Below, piece by piece: positions 16,398 through 25,265 of a DNA stretch of 49,658 nt. The DNA comes from Methanomicrobiales archaeon HGW-Methanomicrobiales-2 (GTDB lineage: Archaea > Halobacteriota > Methanomicrobia > Methanomicrobiales > Methanoculleaceae). The translations under genes and the position numbers were made by a program. The notes beneath the pieces are model-generated. The model saw nothing but the letters and a program-made list of their open reading frames with translations. It was not told where the DNA came from and searched no databases. Positions within the stretch are counted from its first letter, which is position 1. Every line of letters begins with the position of its first letter. Where the stretch lies: assembly GCA_002839645.1 (NCBI GenBank), contig PGYL01000016.1, forward strand, positions 1 to 49,658, written 5' to 3'.

Positions 16398-17336
16398 CTA
16401 TCGCCCCGAAGGACCGTGCGGAGCATAGTTCGTGACGATGATCTCGCGGATCTCTCCCCGTTTCGTCCCGTCGCAGTTGATCGCCCTCCTCGCCGGAACC
16501 CGGTCTATGTGGTATCCGGCGTAGAGATCGTCGAAAAACACGTCGTCCTGGTCGATGTTCTTCGGGTCCGAGTTGCTCAGCATCAGCCTGGCGCCCCTGG
16601 CGTCGCACCGTGTGTAGAATGCTGCCAGGCGCCTCTGTTCCTCGTCGGAAAACCTGTTCTTCGAGTACTGGGTGAACGACGATGTCCTGTTCAGGGGCCG
16701 GTACGGCGGGTCGAAGTAGACGAAGGTATCCTCTGCGATGCAGGACTCCGAGAGCGTGAAGTCGCCGAGGTGGACGGTTGTATTCCGGAGCGCAGCGGAA
16801 TCAGCCCGGAGCACACCTTCATGCAGGATCCCCGGGCTTGCGTACCTGCCGAACGGGACGTTAAACCCGCCTCGTGAGTTTACCCGGTAGAGGCCGTTAA
16901 AGCACGTCTTGTTGAGGAAGATGAGTTGAGCAGCCCTCTCGACCCACCCCTCGCCGTACTGCCTGAAATCGATGCCTTCCCTCTCGCGGTTGAACGTATC
17001 CCGCATGGCGTAGTAGTACTCCTTCCGCCCGGCGTCGTCCTTTGATAGAAATTCATCTGAAATATCGCTTAAATCGTCGATGAGGCTGGAAACATCGTTC
17101 TTCACGACGCTGTAGGCGAGGACCAGTTCCTCATTGATATCGAAGAGGTGGCATTCCCTGAACCGGAAGATGCTGTTGAAATGGAAGTAGACCGCTCCAC
17201 CGCCCATGAACGGTTCGACGAAGACCGAGAGGGTTCCCTCGTTGAGTTCTTCCGGAACTCTCAGGGTGAACGCATCGAGCAGTTGCGCCTTTCCGCCTGC
17301 CCACTTGAGGAACGGTCGTGCGGTGGGTGTTGCCAT
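16398..17336 (-). CDS. DNA adenine methylase, Dam/D12 class
   Basis: A 312-residue N6-adenine methyltransferase. Motif I is near the N-terminus (RPFLKWAGGKAQLL, 7-20, and EPFMGGGAVYF). Motif IV is D209-P-P-Y212 in VYFDPPYRPL. Other D12 features are FLNKTCFNGLYRVNSRGGFNVPFG and LSNSD. This class methylates GATC in Dam and DpnII/MboI-type systems, so GATC is the likely but unproven target. No restriction enzyme gene lies beside it, so it may be an orphan methylase, possibly a remnant of a system. A broken second methylase lies upstream on the same strand. Confidence 0.88.
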   Translation of the reverse strand: MATPTARPFLKWAGGKAQLLDAFTLRVPEELNEGTLSVFVEPFMGGGAVYFHFNSIFRFRECHLFDINEELVLAYSVVKNDVSSLIDDLSDISDEFLSKDDAGRKEYYYAMRDTFNREREGIDFRQYGEGWVERAAQLIFLNKTCFNGLYRVNSRGGFNVPFGRYASPGILHEGVLRADSAALRNTTVHLGDFTLSESCIAEDTFVYFDPPYRPLNRTSSFTQYSKNRFSDEEQRRLAAFYTRCDARGARLMLSNSDPKNIDQDDVFFDDLYAGYHIDRVPARRAINCDGTKRGEIREIIVTNYAPHGPSGR

Positions 17337-17564
17337 CGATCTCTTCCATCCGGCGTGAACGCTTCGTGGTATGAGAAAAATTTGTTTTGAAAGACGTTAG
17401 CGTTGCCTATATTCTGTGACCCTGCTCTGCGATGCCCCCTCCCCGGCCCAAACCTGCCAGGTCGGGCGCCGGCACGTTATCCAGTCTCCCCGCACTCCCG
17501 CATCCGCGGTCAGTCGGCGTGCTTGCGCCGGAGGTCTTTTTGGCAGTTCTCCGCAGGTGCAGGT

Positions 17565-18589
17565 TCACGGCCTTCTTGCGGTCGCCGCTCTCCTCTCCCT
17601 TCGGCCGGCCCGAACGCCCCGCTTCTTCAGCATCTTCTCGATAGACCACCGGCCCCGGCCAAGTTCTCTACCCACTATCCCGACGGCGTCCTTCTTCGTC
17701 TCGCCGGACTCGATAAGCCCGGTGAACCGGGGGATCAGGGTTTTCGATCGCCGTCCGTCCAGGGCTTACCCCGGTTCTCCGGCCCCGCGCTCTGCGGGAC
17801 CCTCAGCGACGGCAGTAACCATCCCTGCGCGAGATCCCGCATCTCCGCCGCCTTCAGGTCAAACACCTGCCCTGAGATCTCAAACCCGGTCGCCCGGCAG
17901 TTGAGGCCGATCGCGACCCGCACGGTCGAAAAGCCCCCAAGGAACATATCGCACACCAGGTCGCTTTCGTTGCTGCTGTACTGGAGCATCTTGACGAGCA
18001 GCTCCGTCGGCAGTTCGTTCTTGTTCTTCACCTTACCCGGCTTGTACTCGCGGTTGATGATCCAGACATCTTCACGGTCCCGGTAATTCGGCGACCCGTT
18101 GTCGGGGGCTTTCTCGGCGGCCCCGTAGCGTTATTCCAGGTTGAATGTCCTCTCACCGCCCGGTTTTTCACAAAAGAGGATGTGGTAGTGGGAGGAGACG
18201 TACTTCCGGCTGGTGTAAACCCCGAAGTTGTACTTCCAGATGATGTGGTTGACCTCGCGAAGTCCGGTCTCTGTGAGGGCGGCGAGGATGTGGTAGAGGT
18301 TTGTATACCCTGAGACGATGTAGATCGACCCGCCGGGCCGGAGGATCCGTTCGGCCTCCCGGATCCACCTCCGGCTGAATTCCCCGTACCCGGCTGCGGG
18401 GACCTCAACGTAACCGTCGACAACGAACCTCTCGTCCCGGTTGTAGTGCTGGTGCAACCGGTCGCCGTTGATGCCGTACGGGGGATCGGTGACAATCAGG
18501 TCCACGGTGTCGTCGGGGATATACGCTCTTGCCCCCGCGATGCAGCCGCCGTTGTAGAAGACGTTGCCGTTGATCTCCTTGGACCTCAT
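17565..18589 (-). pseudogene. Broken DNA methyltransferase (in-frame TAA plus frameshift)
   Basis: The N-terminal part (from ATG 18589, after ggagag) starts MRSKEINGNVFYNGGC and has the catalytic DLIVTDPPYGING motif, then GGSIYIVSGYTNLYH. A TAA at 18131-18133 stops it after TFNLE. Reading continues in the same frame with DREDVWIINREYKPG, NKNELPTELLVKMLQYSS and the AdoMet motif CDMFLGGFSTVRVAIGL, down to 17735. A frame change near 17740-17760 is then needed to reach a plausible C-terminus, LIESGETKKDAVGIVGREL and RGRWSIEKMLKKRG, ending about 17565. Two separate lesions point to a dead gene. The family is a beta-class N6-adenine/N4-cytosine methylase. No pyrrolysine or other recoding is expected at TAA. 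Confidence 0.8.
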
Positions 18590-18763
18590 GCTCTCTCCTG
18601 CAGGCTGCAACGCATTCACGTTGGTCGTGCGACCATAAGATACTCGTTATAGCCCCGCCTCCCTCCCGGTTCGTGCGGGCGTCTGCCGGGAGGTAGCATT
18701 AATACCATTCAGGCAAACGGAAAACTGACTGTCGGTAGTACAACAGCCACGGGTGCTTGGATA

Positions 18764-20386
18764 GTGGCACATTCAGAGGAGTCAGAGAGTGCGTTACGCA
18801 CCGCAACGCCGGCGCGGGGGGTTCATGAACGCATGGCATCCCTTCTGGCCGAGAACGAGGCACTCCGGCGCGAAAACGCCGCGCTGCAGTCCGTAAAGGA
18901 CGCCCTGCAGGAGAGCGGGGAGCGTTACCGGCGCCTCTTCGAGGACGATCTCACCGGCGACTTCCTCACCAGCGCGGATGGCCTGATACTCGCCTGCAAC
19001 CCGGCATTCGTCAGGATATTCGGGTTTTCTTCCGTTGAAGAGGCACTGGGTACCAATATTCGGGACCTCTATGATGATCCCCGTGACCGGGAGACGCTTC
19101 TTACGCACCTGCAGAGGGAGGGGAAGGTCGAGAACGAGGGCCGGATCCGGAGGTGTCGGGACGGGACACGCATCCACGTCGTAGAGAACGTGGTCGGACA
19201 CTTCAGCGCGGGTGGCGACCTGCTCGAGACACAGGGCTACGTCTACGACGATTCGAGGCGAAAACAGGCGGAGAATGCGCTACGCGAGAGCGAGGAGCGG
19301 TTCCGTGCGGTTCTCGAGAACTCGCTCGACGCCGCCTACCGGCGCAACCTCCAGGCCGACCGCTACGATTACATGAGTCCGATCATCGAGGATATCCTCG
19401 GCTTCGCCCCGGAGGAGATGGCCGGGATGAGCACTGAGGAGGCCATGGAGCGCATCCATCCCGACGACCGCCGGTCGGTCGAGGCGGAACTGGACGCCGC
19501 TGCCGCTTCAGGGAGAGGCCTCCTCCTATACCGGTTTCTGGCGAAGAGCGGGGAGTATCGCTGGCTTGAGGATCACCTGATAGTGATCCGCGATCCCGGC
19601 GGCCAGCCGCTCTACCTGGGCGGCATCGTCCGCGACGTCACCGCGCGCAGGGAGACGGAAGAGGCTCTCCAGTGTCACGCTGCCGAACTCGCCCGGATTA
19701 ACCGGGACCTCATCTCCGCCCACCGGGAGGCGAACCTCTACCTCGATATCCTGACCCACGATATCGGGAACACCGAGAACGTCTCGAACCTCTATGCCGA
19801 ACTGCTCGTCGATACTGCAGGAGGCGAGGCAGCCGGATACGCGGCAAATCTGAAGCGCAGCATAGCAAAGAGTATCGAGATCCTCGGTGTCGTCTCCAAG
19901 ATCCGGCGGATTCACGCCGGACCACCCGCGCTCCGGCCGACCGACCTCGATGCGGTCATCCGGACCGAGATCGATCACTTCCCGGCCGCCCCCATCAACT
20001 ACGAGGGTGCATCGTGCGAGGTCGTTGCCGACGTTCTTCTCTGCGAGGTCTTCACGAACCTGATCGGCAACGCCGTGAAACACGGGGGTCCCGGAGTCAC
20101 GATAACCATCCGGGTCGAGCCCGAGGAGGGCGGGTTCGTCCGGGTGATGGTCGCGGATACCGGCCACGGTGTCCCGGACGATCGGAAAGAAGAGATCTTC
20201 CATCGTTACGAGAGAAAGCAACGTGGCGTGGGCGAAGGGCTCGGGCTCTATCTCGTCCAGATCCTGATCGACCGTTACGGGGGCAGGATCTGGGTCGAGG
20301 ATCGCATTCCGGGCCGCCCGGAAGAAGGGGCTGCATTCTCCTTCCTCCTCCGGGAGGCGAAGGGCGGCGGTACCGGGCGGGCCTGA
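18764..20386 (+). CDS. PAS-domain sensor histidine kinase
   Basis: A 540-residue cytosolic kinase without evident membrane segments. A short coiled-coil (about 24-50) leads into two PAS domains (about 54-165 and 182-300; the second has the FAPEEMAGMS and HPDDR features of PAS_3). The phosphorylation-site helix contains DILTHDIGNTENV (about 328-340). The ATPase domain has NLIGNAVKHG, DTGHGVPDD and GEGLGLYLV boxes. It starts with GTG at 18764; a TATA-like attaatacc lies about 65 bases upstream. No response regulator is adjacent, so its output partner is elsewhere or may be the SpoIIE-type phosphatase next door; that link is only inference. The stimulus is unknown. Confidence 0.88.
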   Translation: MAHSEESESALRTATPARGVHERMASLLAENEALRRENAALQSVKDALQESGERYRRLFEDDLTGDFLTSADGLILACNPAFVRIFGFSSVEEALGTNIRDLYDDPRDRETLLTHLQREGKVENEGRIRRCRDGTRIHVVENVVGHFSAGGDLLETQGYVYDDSRRKQAENALRESEERFRAVLENSLDAAYRRNLQADRYDYMSPIIEDILGFAPEEMAGMSTEEAMERIHPDDRRSVEAELDAAAASGRGLLLYRFLAKSGEYRWLEDHLIVIRDPGGQPLYLGGIVRDVTARRETEEALQCHAAELARINRDLISAHREANLYLDILTHDIGNTENVSNLYAELLVDTAGGEAAGYAANLKRSIAKSIEILGVVSKIRRIHAGPPALRPTDLDAVIRTEIDHFPAAPINYEGASCEVVADVLLCEVFTNLIGNAVKHGGPGVTITIRVEPEEGGFVRVMVADTGHGVPDDRKEEIFHRYERKQRGVGEGLGLYLVQILIDRYGGRIWVEDRIPGRPEEGAAFSFLLREAKGGGTGRA

Positions 20387-20396
20387 GCCGGACTGC

Positions 20397-20545
20397 TCAC
20401 CTGGTCGTTGCGGCATTGCCCGTTACGTTCTCCGCTTCCGCGTACGACACCGTTAGATCACGCCGTTGGTGTCGTCGTCCACGAGCAGCAACCCGTCGTC
20501 TGCGACGGCAAGGCCGCAGAGCCCGGCAGAGATGGACGATTCAAT
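20397..20545 (-). pseudogene. C-terminal remnant, PQQ/sorbosone-dehydrogenase-like beta-propeller
   Basis: On the minus strand, a fragment reads ISAGLCGLAVADDGLLLVDD and TNGVI before a TAA at 20453-20455. Shifting frame by one base restores VSYAEAENVTGNAATTR, ending at 20397. This resembles the last blade of soluble PQQ-dependent sugar dehydrogenase-like proteins, which end GLAVxxDGxLxVSDDxxGxIYRV. No start or remaining domain is present, so it is a decayed tail lying between the kinase and the phosphatase genes. The assignment rests on a short match. Confidence 0.45.
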
Positions 20546-20584
20546 CCAGCATGCCTTATCACCTCCCCCGGAGCAATCCTAGTG

Positions 20585-22726
20585 ATGAGCGAGAGTGAGC
20601 CGGAGCGCCGCCGGATTCGGATCCCGGTCAGAACCAAGTTCCTCCTCGCATTCCTGGGCCTCTCGACGGCCGCCCTTCTTCTCGCCGGTTCTCTTGCATT
20701 CACGCAGATGGACGATGTCGGCCGCTATGCCCTTGACCGGAGCACCGATCTCGGAGCCCGCGCGATGAACGACAGCACCGCCGCGCTTGAGCGCAACGCC
20801 GAGGAGTCGCTTCTCCGGCTCGCGCAGGATCAGGCCTATATCAGCAACATCGTCTTTGAGCAGGTGAGCGGGGACCTTGAGGTCATGGAACGCTACGCGA
20901 CGACCATCCAGGAGAACCCATCCATGATCCGGCCGCGGCACTTCTACCTGCAGGACGAGGAGCCGGCAGACCGGCGTTCGACCTCGGTTCTCTTCCTTTC
21001 GCCCGGCATCGATGCCGGCCTTCTCAGCGAAGAGCGGAACGCCGCAGGGATGATGGACGATATCTTCATTCCCATCTCCGCAACGAACCGGCACCTGGCG
21101 AACGTCTACGTCGGGACGGGCTCCGGGATGGCGATGATCTACCCCTGGACGACCGGGCTTGACGCCACGTGCGATCCCCGGCTCAGGAGCTGGTTTGTGC
21201 AGGCGAACGGGGCCGGAGGAGCGGTCTGGTCCGAGCCGTACGTCGACCTCATCGGCCACGGCCTGATGGTGACCTGCTCGCGGCCGGTTTACACCTCCGA
21301 GAGGGACTGGGTCTGGGTGGTCGGTGCGGACGTCACGATCGAGACGATCAACCAGCAGATCATCGGCACCCAGGTGGGCGACCGGGGCTACGCCATGCTG
21401 ATCGACGCGCATGGAAACGTCATCAGCCGACCCGGCCTCACCTCGGGAGATCTGCGGTGGGACGAGTCGTTTGTCACCGAGAACCTGCTCGTGAGTGAGA
21501 ACCCGGATCTCGTCGCCGTCGCCGGGAAGATGACCGCAGGGGAGATCGGGGTCGCCAGGGTCGGGTTTGACGACGGCGAGCGGTTCATCGCGTATGCCCC
21601 TGTCCGGAGCGTGAACTGGAGCGTCGGCGTCGTGATGCCGGTCGATGAGGTGCTCGCGCCGATAGAGGAGACCCGGGCGAGTATCTTCCAGGCATCGGAG
21701 GATACCATCCAGCACATCAGCGGTCAACAGGAGACGATGAAGGCCGTCTTTACCGGAACCTTCCTCGGCCTGCTCGCCGTCGTCGCCCTCCTGACCCTCG
21801 TCGTCACCCGCCACATCACCCGGCCCATCGAGGAGTTGCAGAGAGGCTCGGAGGCCATAGGGCGGGGCGATCTCGATCACCGCGTGGAGGTGGCAACCGG
21901 GGACGAGTTCGAAGATCTCGCCTGCTCGTTCAATAAGATGGCGGCGGATCTGAAGGGGCATGTCGAGGATCTCCGCCGAACGACCGCGGAGAAGGAGCGG
22001 ATAGCAAAAGAGCTCGAGATCGCGAAGGAGATCCAGCAGAGCATCCTCCCGGAGTCGGCCCCGGTGCTCCCCGGGTTCGACCTCGCAGGTTTCAACCTGC
22101 CTGCCCGCGAGGTGGGTGGGGACTTCTTCGACTACATCCCGGTCGGGGAAGGCTGCTGGGGCGTTGAGATTGCCGACGTCTCGGGGAAGGGCGTTCCTGC
22201 CGCACTCTTCATGGCGCTCTCCCGCACCCTCGTCCGGGCGAGCGCGTCGGAGAACCCCGACCCCGCCAGGTCGATCCTTGAGGCGAACCGCTACATCTGC
22301 ATGGACTCAAAGACCTGCATGTTCGTCACGCTCTTCTACGGCATCCTCGATACCCTGAAGGGAACCTTCACCTACGTGAACGCAGGCCACAACCCCCCCA
22401 TCCTCTTCAGGGAAGGCTCAAGCATTGCGGAACTACTCCAGGGGAAGGGGATCGCGCTCGGGATCTTTGATGATATCGAGCTCGAACTCGTGGAGCTCCG
22501 GTTGAACCCCGGCGATACGGTGGTCTTCTACACCGACGGAGTGACCGAGGCCACGAATGAGCGCGACGAGGAGTACGGCATGGAGCGGCTTACAACGCTC
22601 ATCCCGAAACTGGTCGACCTCGGGGCACGGGAGATGATCGAGGCGATCGTGGAGGATGTCACCGCCCACGCGGGAAGTCAGCCTCAGTTCGACGACATCA
22701 CGCTCGTGGTGCTGAAGGTCGGGTAA
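20585..22726 (+). CDS. Cache-HAMP-SpoIIE (PP2C-type) serine phosphatase, membrane sensor
   Basis: A 713-residue transmembrane signalling protein. TM1 is at about 19-40 and an extracellular dCache-like sensor spans about 45-375 (YPWTTGLDATCDPRLRSWF and GDRGYAMLIDAHGNVISRP are characteristic). TM2 is at about 385-405, followed by a HAMP domain (ITRPIEELQRGSEAIGRGD). A coiled linker ends EIAKEIQQSILPE. The SpoIIE/PP2C domain (about 498-713) has REVGGDFFDY, EIADVSGKGVPAALFMA, FTYVNAGHNPP and VVFYTDGVTEA, keeping the metal-binding aspartates. It should dephosphorylate serine residues of an anti-sigma-antagonist-type or other partner in response to an external ligand. No such partner is next door. 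The ATG at 20585 is chosen by the membrane anchor. Confidence 0.9.
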   Translation: MSESEPERRRIRIPVRTKFLLAFLGLSTAALLLAGSLAFTQMDDVGRYALDRSTDLGARAMNDSTAALERNAEESLLRLAQDQAYISNIVFEQVSGDLEVMERYATTIQENPSMIRPRHFYLQDEEPADRRSTSVLFLSPGIDAGLLSEERNAAGMMDDIFIPISATNRHLANVYVGTGSGMAMIYPWTTGLDATCDPRLRSWFVQANGAGGAVWSEPYVDLIGHGLMVTCSRPVYTSERDWVWVVGADVTIETINQQIIGTQVGDRGYAMLIDAHGNVISRPGLTSGDLRWDESFVTENLLVSENPDLVAVAGKMTAGEIGVARVGFDDGERFIAYAPVRSVNWSVGVVMPVDEVLAPIEETRASIFQASEDTIQHISGQQETMKAVFTGTFLGLLAVVALLTLVVTRHITRPIEELQRGSEAIGRGDLDHRVEVATGDEFEDLACSFNKMAADLKGHVEDLRRTTAEKERIAKELEIAKEIQQSILPESAPVLPGFDLAGFNLPAREVGGDFFDYIPVGEGCWGVEIADVSGKGVPAALFMALSRTLVRASASENPDPARSILEANRYICMDSKTCMFVTLFYGILDTLKGTFTYVNAGHNPPILFREGSSIAELLQGKGIALGIFDDIELELVELRLNPGDTVVFYTDGVTEATNERDEEYGMERLTTLIPKLVDLGAREMIEAIVEDVTAHAGSQPQFDDITLVVLKVG

Positions 22727-22966
22727 CGGAGTGCTCAATGAGCGGCGCCGAGGTTCCGGCGTTTTCCGTCCTGTTCACCGGGGCGGATGCCGTATGGGGG
22801 CCGGGGGACTATGTGTTCGGAACACCGTGACGATTGCCTTTGTGACCTGTTTAACCGGGTTTGCCTCGCGACATGGTGGATTATCCACAATAACACACAT
22901 CTGCCTTCATTCGCCTTTCCGGCGCAGGTGGATGTGAGAGAAGAGAATGTTCGGGCAATCTGCCCC
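22727..22966. other. Gene-free stretch between convergent genes
   Basis: About 240 bases between the convergent phosphatase and Cache lipoprotein genes. I see no protein-like reading and no strong hairpin with a T-run. Confidence 0.4.
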
Positions 22967-23806
22967 TCAAATCTCCGTGATCACCGCCACCCGCCACTCC
23001 GTCCCGTGGAGTCCGGTCGTCGTCCAGGCGATCTTCTTCTGCACCGCCTCTCCGTCATCGGCTGCAAACCCGTAGGTTGCGGTGCCGTAGCGCTCGTCCG
23101 CGACCCGATGGGCCACATCCAGCAGGTCGGGGTAGTCCGCGTAGAGCGGGTCCTCGAATGTCAGCCTCCCAACCTGGGTCGGGTCGGTGTCGTAGAGCAC
23201 CCGCCCGTCCGTCTGGATGACCATCACCTGGCGGGAGGTGCCGGTTGTCGCCGGGCCGACGATGCCGGCGATCAGGTCGTATGGCCGGAAGACGATAGAG
23301 GAAAATCCGACAAACCGGTTTTCGTTTGTAAAGATGGGCGCGCTGATCACCGCCGCCGGGAACCCTTCCGCGACCGTGATCACCTCGCTCATGATCGGCC
23401 GCTTCGTCGCGAGGATATGCCGGACATTGGGCTGGCCCTGGATATCCGCGCCCTCGGTACCGTGGTACGCCGCCGGTTCGGCGACGACGATCGTGCCGTT
23501 CGTGTCGGAGGCCGTGCAGTCGACGATCGATGGGTGGGTGCCGGAGAGGTTCACGAGGATCCCGCGAGCGGCGTTGTCGTCGAGGTCCGTCTTCCCGAGG
23601 TCGAACGCGGCGTACGCCAGATGACTGTCCATGGCCTCAAGTGCTCTGGTGATATCGGACTGCAGGTGGATAAGGAGCGCCGCCGCTTCGGGGTCGGTCC
23701 CCGGGGCAGGCGGCGTTGTCGGCTGGCTCAGCGCCGTACAACCGGCGCCGACGACGACCAGCACCGCAAGAGCGGCGATGACCCATGGGTATAGTTGAGA
23801 ACTCAT
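22967..23806 (-). CDS. Cache-domain lipoprotein (secreted sensor-like protein)
   Basis: A 279-residue protein with a signal peptide (about 1-23, lipobox VGAGC), a short Pro/Thr-rich spacer and an extracellular domain resembling a Cache sensor: AEPAAYHGTEGADIQGQ, SAPIFTNENRFVGFSSIVF, VMVIQTDGRVLYDTDP and GTEWRVAVITEI. It has no second membrane segment and no cytoplasmic output domain, so it is a free-standing, lipid-anchored ligand-binding module. It is convergent with the Cache-SpoIIE gene, which suggests a shared sensory role, but that is inference. The ATG at 23806 is chosen for the signal peptide. Confidence 0.8.
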   Translation of the reverse strand: MSSQLYPWVIAALAVLVVVGAGCTALSQPTTPPAPGTDPEAAALLIHLQSDITRALEAMDSHLAYAAFDLGKTDLDDNAARGILVNLSGTHPSIVDCTASDTNGTIVVAEPAAYHGTEGADIQGQPNVRHILATKRPIMSEVITVAEGFPAAVISAPIFTNENRFVGFSSIVFRPYDLIAGIVGPATTGTSRQVMVIQTDGRVLYDTDPTQVGRLTFEDPLYADYPDLLDVAHRVADERYGTATYGFAADDGEAVQKKIAWTTTGLHGTEWRVAVITEI

Positions 23807-23937
23807 CACGATCACTCGGTAGGGAAAAAGGTGGAGGCCGGGAGATTTAAGACCAGCGGATCCGGCCAGCAGCACCTTTCAGGCCCGGGAAAAGGGAGCA
23901 GGCCCCGGTTTGCCTGGTGACGACGGCGGATCCGCGG

Positions 23938-24654
23938 TCACCGGGGTGTCCGGCCCCGGAGCCGCCTCTTATGCAACCGCCATCCCACCACCCCGGCCAG
24001 GATGACGACGACGATCGCAACCAGGAGACCGATGCCGAGGGTCGGGTTCTGACGGTAGACATCAAGGAGGACGTCGGCACCGAGGGCGATGACGAGGCAG
24101 GAGGCAAGCGACCCGATGCAGACACAACCAAAGACCCGAAACTTCTCCAGCCCGAGCAGCCGGCCGAGGATCGCCCCGTTCATCGCCCCGGTTCCCTGGA
24201 GGGGGAAGAAGATGAAGAGGATTAGCCCGATTGTCGAGAAACGCCGGAGCCAGGGGAGAGTCTCGGTGTAGTTCCGGCCCATCGTCATCCCGCTCTCGAG
24301 CACCCGGCCGACGAGCGGGATCTTCAGCGCCAGGTCGAAGTTCCAGACGACGAAGAGGGAGACGGCCACGTCAAGGAGGAAGAGCGTGAGCGTGATGAGC
24401 CACCAGGGGTAACCCATCAGGATGGCGATGGGGATGATCGACTCCTTCCCGGCCGGGGGGACGAAGTAGGCGACGATCAGACCGGAGATGATGAGGAATT
24501 GCTGGTAGGGCTCGGTCAGGTAGAGCGCCGCAAAGATGGCCGGGATGATGGCGAGTGGGAGGATGAATTTTATGGAGCCGGTAAGGTAGGGGTTTGCGAG
24601 GAGGGCTCGCCAGCCCTCCCGTTCGGGGATGATCGTCTTTGGGTCCGCGGTCAT
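23938..24654 (-). CDS. Small multidrug export family membrane protein
   Basis: A 238-residue protein with about six hydrophobic segments and the Sm_multidrug_ex-type signature LFIFFPLQGTGAMNGAILGRLLG (given here as FFPLQGTGAMNGAILG, about residues 163-178). The preceding PPAGKESIIPIAI segment also suits that family. The name comes from weak early evidence on one member; the true transported substrate is unknown. The ATG at 24654 is chosen since the upstream extension is not protein-like; TATTTATCC on the minus strand near 24704-24712 may be its promoter. The gene is divergent from a small unknown gene. Confidence 0.75.
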   Translation of the reverse strand: MTADPKTIIPEREGWRALLANPYLTGSIKFILPLAIIPAIFAALYLTEPYQQFLIISGLIVAYFVPPAGKESIIPIAILMGYPWWLITLTLFLLDVAVSLFVVWNFDLALKIPLVGRVLESGMTMGRNYTETLPWLRRFSTIGLILFIFFPLQGTGAMNGAILGRLLGLEKFRVFGCVCIGSLASCLVIALGADVLLDVYRQNPTLGIGLLVAIVVVILAGVVGWRLHKRRLRGRTPR

Positions 24655-24767
24655 GGGTCGATCTCTGGATGGGGAGATACTCAGTTCTGGTTTGGGGTTT
24701 CCGGATAAATACGTTCTCTGCGTGGGTTCCAGCAGGTTCAAATTCATGCAGCGCGAGGATAGGTAGC

Positions 24768-25034
24768 ATGACCCCTGTTCCCGTCACCCGGCCGCCCCGC
24801 ACCCTCCCCGCCGTCGAAAGCGGCACCCGGGAGAGCGCTCTATGCACGATCGCGAATGTCGGGACCGCGCTCGAATCCCTGCGGGAGGTGAGAAAGCACG
24901 TCCGCGGCGACCACAAGCGCCGCCTCGACGACGTCGCGGTGGTCCTCCGGGTGGTGGCGCTCGAGGCCCAGGCCACCTACGCGATCACCGACGACGAGGC
25001 CCGGGCGTTCATCCGGAACTGCCGCTCACGGTAA
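24768..25034 (+). CDS. Small unknown protein, 88 residues
   Basis: I do not recognise this protein. It begins MTPVPVTRPPRTLPAV and is mostly helical after residue 20, with a basic centre (REVRKHVRGDHKRRLDD) and an AITDDEARAFIRNC end. A purine-rich gaggatagg lies just upstream of the ATG at 24768, which favours a real gene. It has no signal peptide or membrane segment. A remnant reading on the opposite strand overlaps its last 26 bases. Confidence 0.5.
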   Translation: MTPVPVTRPPRTLPAVESGTRESALCTIANVGTALESLREVRKHVRGDHKRRLDDVAVVLRVVALEAQATYAITDDEARAFIRNCRSR

Positions 25035-25195
25035 GGTTGCCGGGCAGCACCGGCTCTGTGAGGAGACGGTAACCCTCGCTCAGGGCCACCGGGTAGGCCT
25101 GGAACTCCTCGATGAACCGGAGATCCCGGAGCCGCCCAGACGCGGCCTCATGGGGTATCCCGCCATCGAGGTGCTCCCGGCTGCTTAGCCGGCAT
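25009..25195 (-). pseudogene. Unidentified C-terminal gene remnant
   Basis: A minus-strand frame without a start codon reads REHLDGGIPHEAASGRLRDL, RFIEEFQAYPVALSEGYR and LLTEPVLPGNLTVSG before a TGA at 25009-25011. It is closed upstream by a TAA at 25225-25227 with no usable ATG, GTG or TTG between. The sequence is strongly protein-like, so it is probably the tail of a lost gene. I cannot name the family. Confidence 0.4.
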
Positions 25196-25265
25196 GATCT
25201 GCATCCCGTCCTCCCCGGATCCGCTTACAGAGGATTTAACCGGTTCCGCGCCAACCTCTGGAGTA

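Noticed and set aside
16228-16608. Open frame spanning the dam end and the IS110 left end
   Set aside because: Overlaps the conserved end of the Dam-like gene in another frame and has basic low-complexity content.
18131-18133. TAA in the methylase as a recoded sense codon
   Set aside because: TAA recoding is not expected in archaea, and a second lesion downstream shows that the gene is decaying.
20579-21961. 460-codon open frame opposite the SpoIIE phosphatase
   Set aside because: No recognisable domain; antisense shadow.
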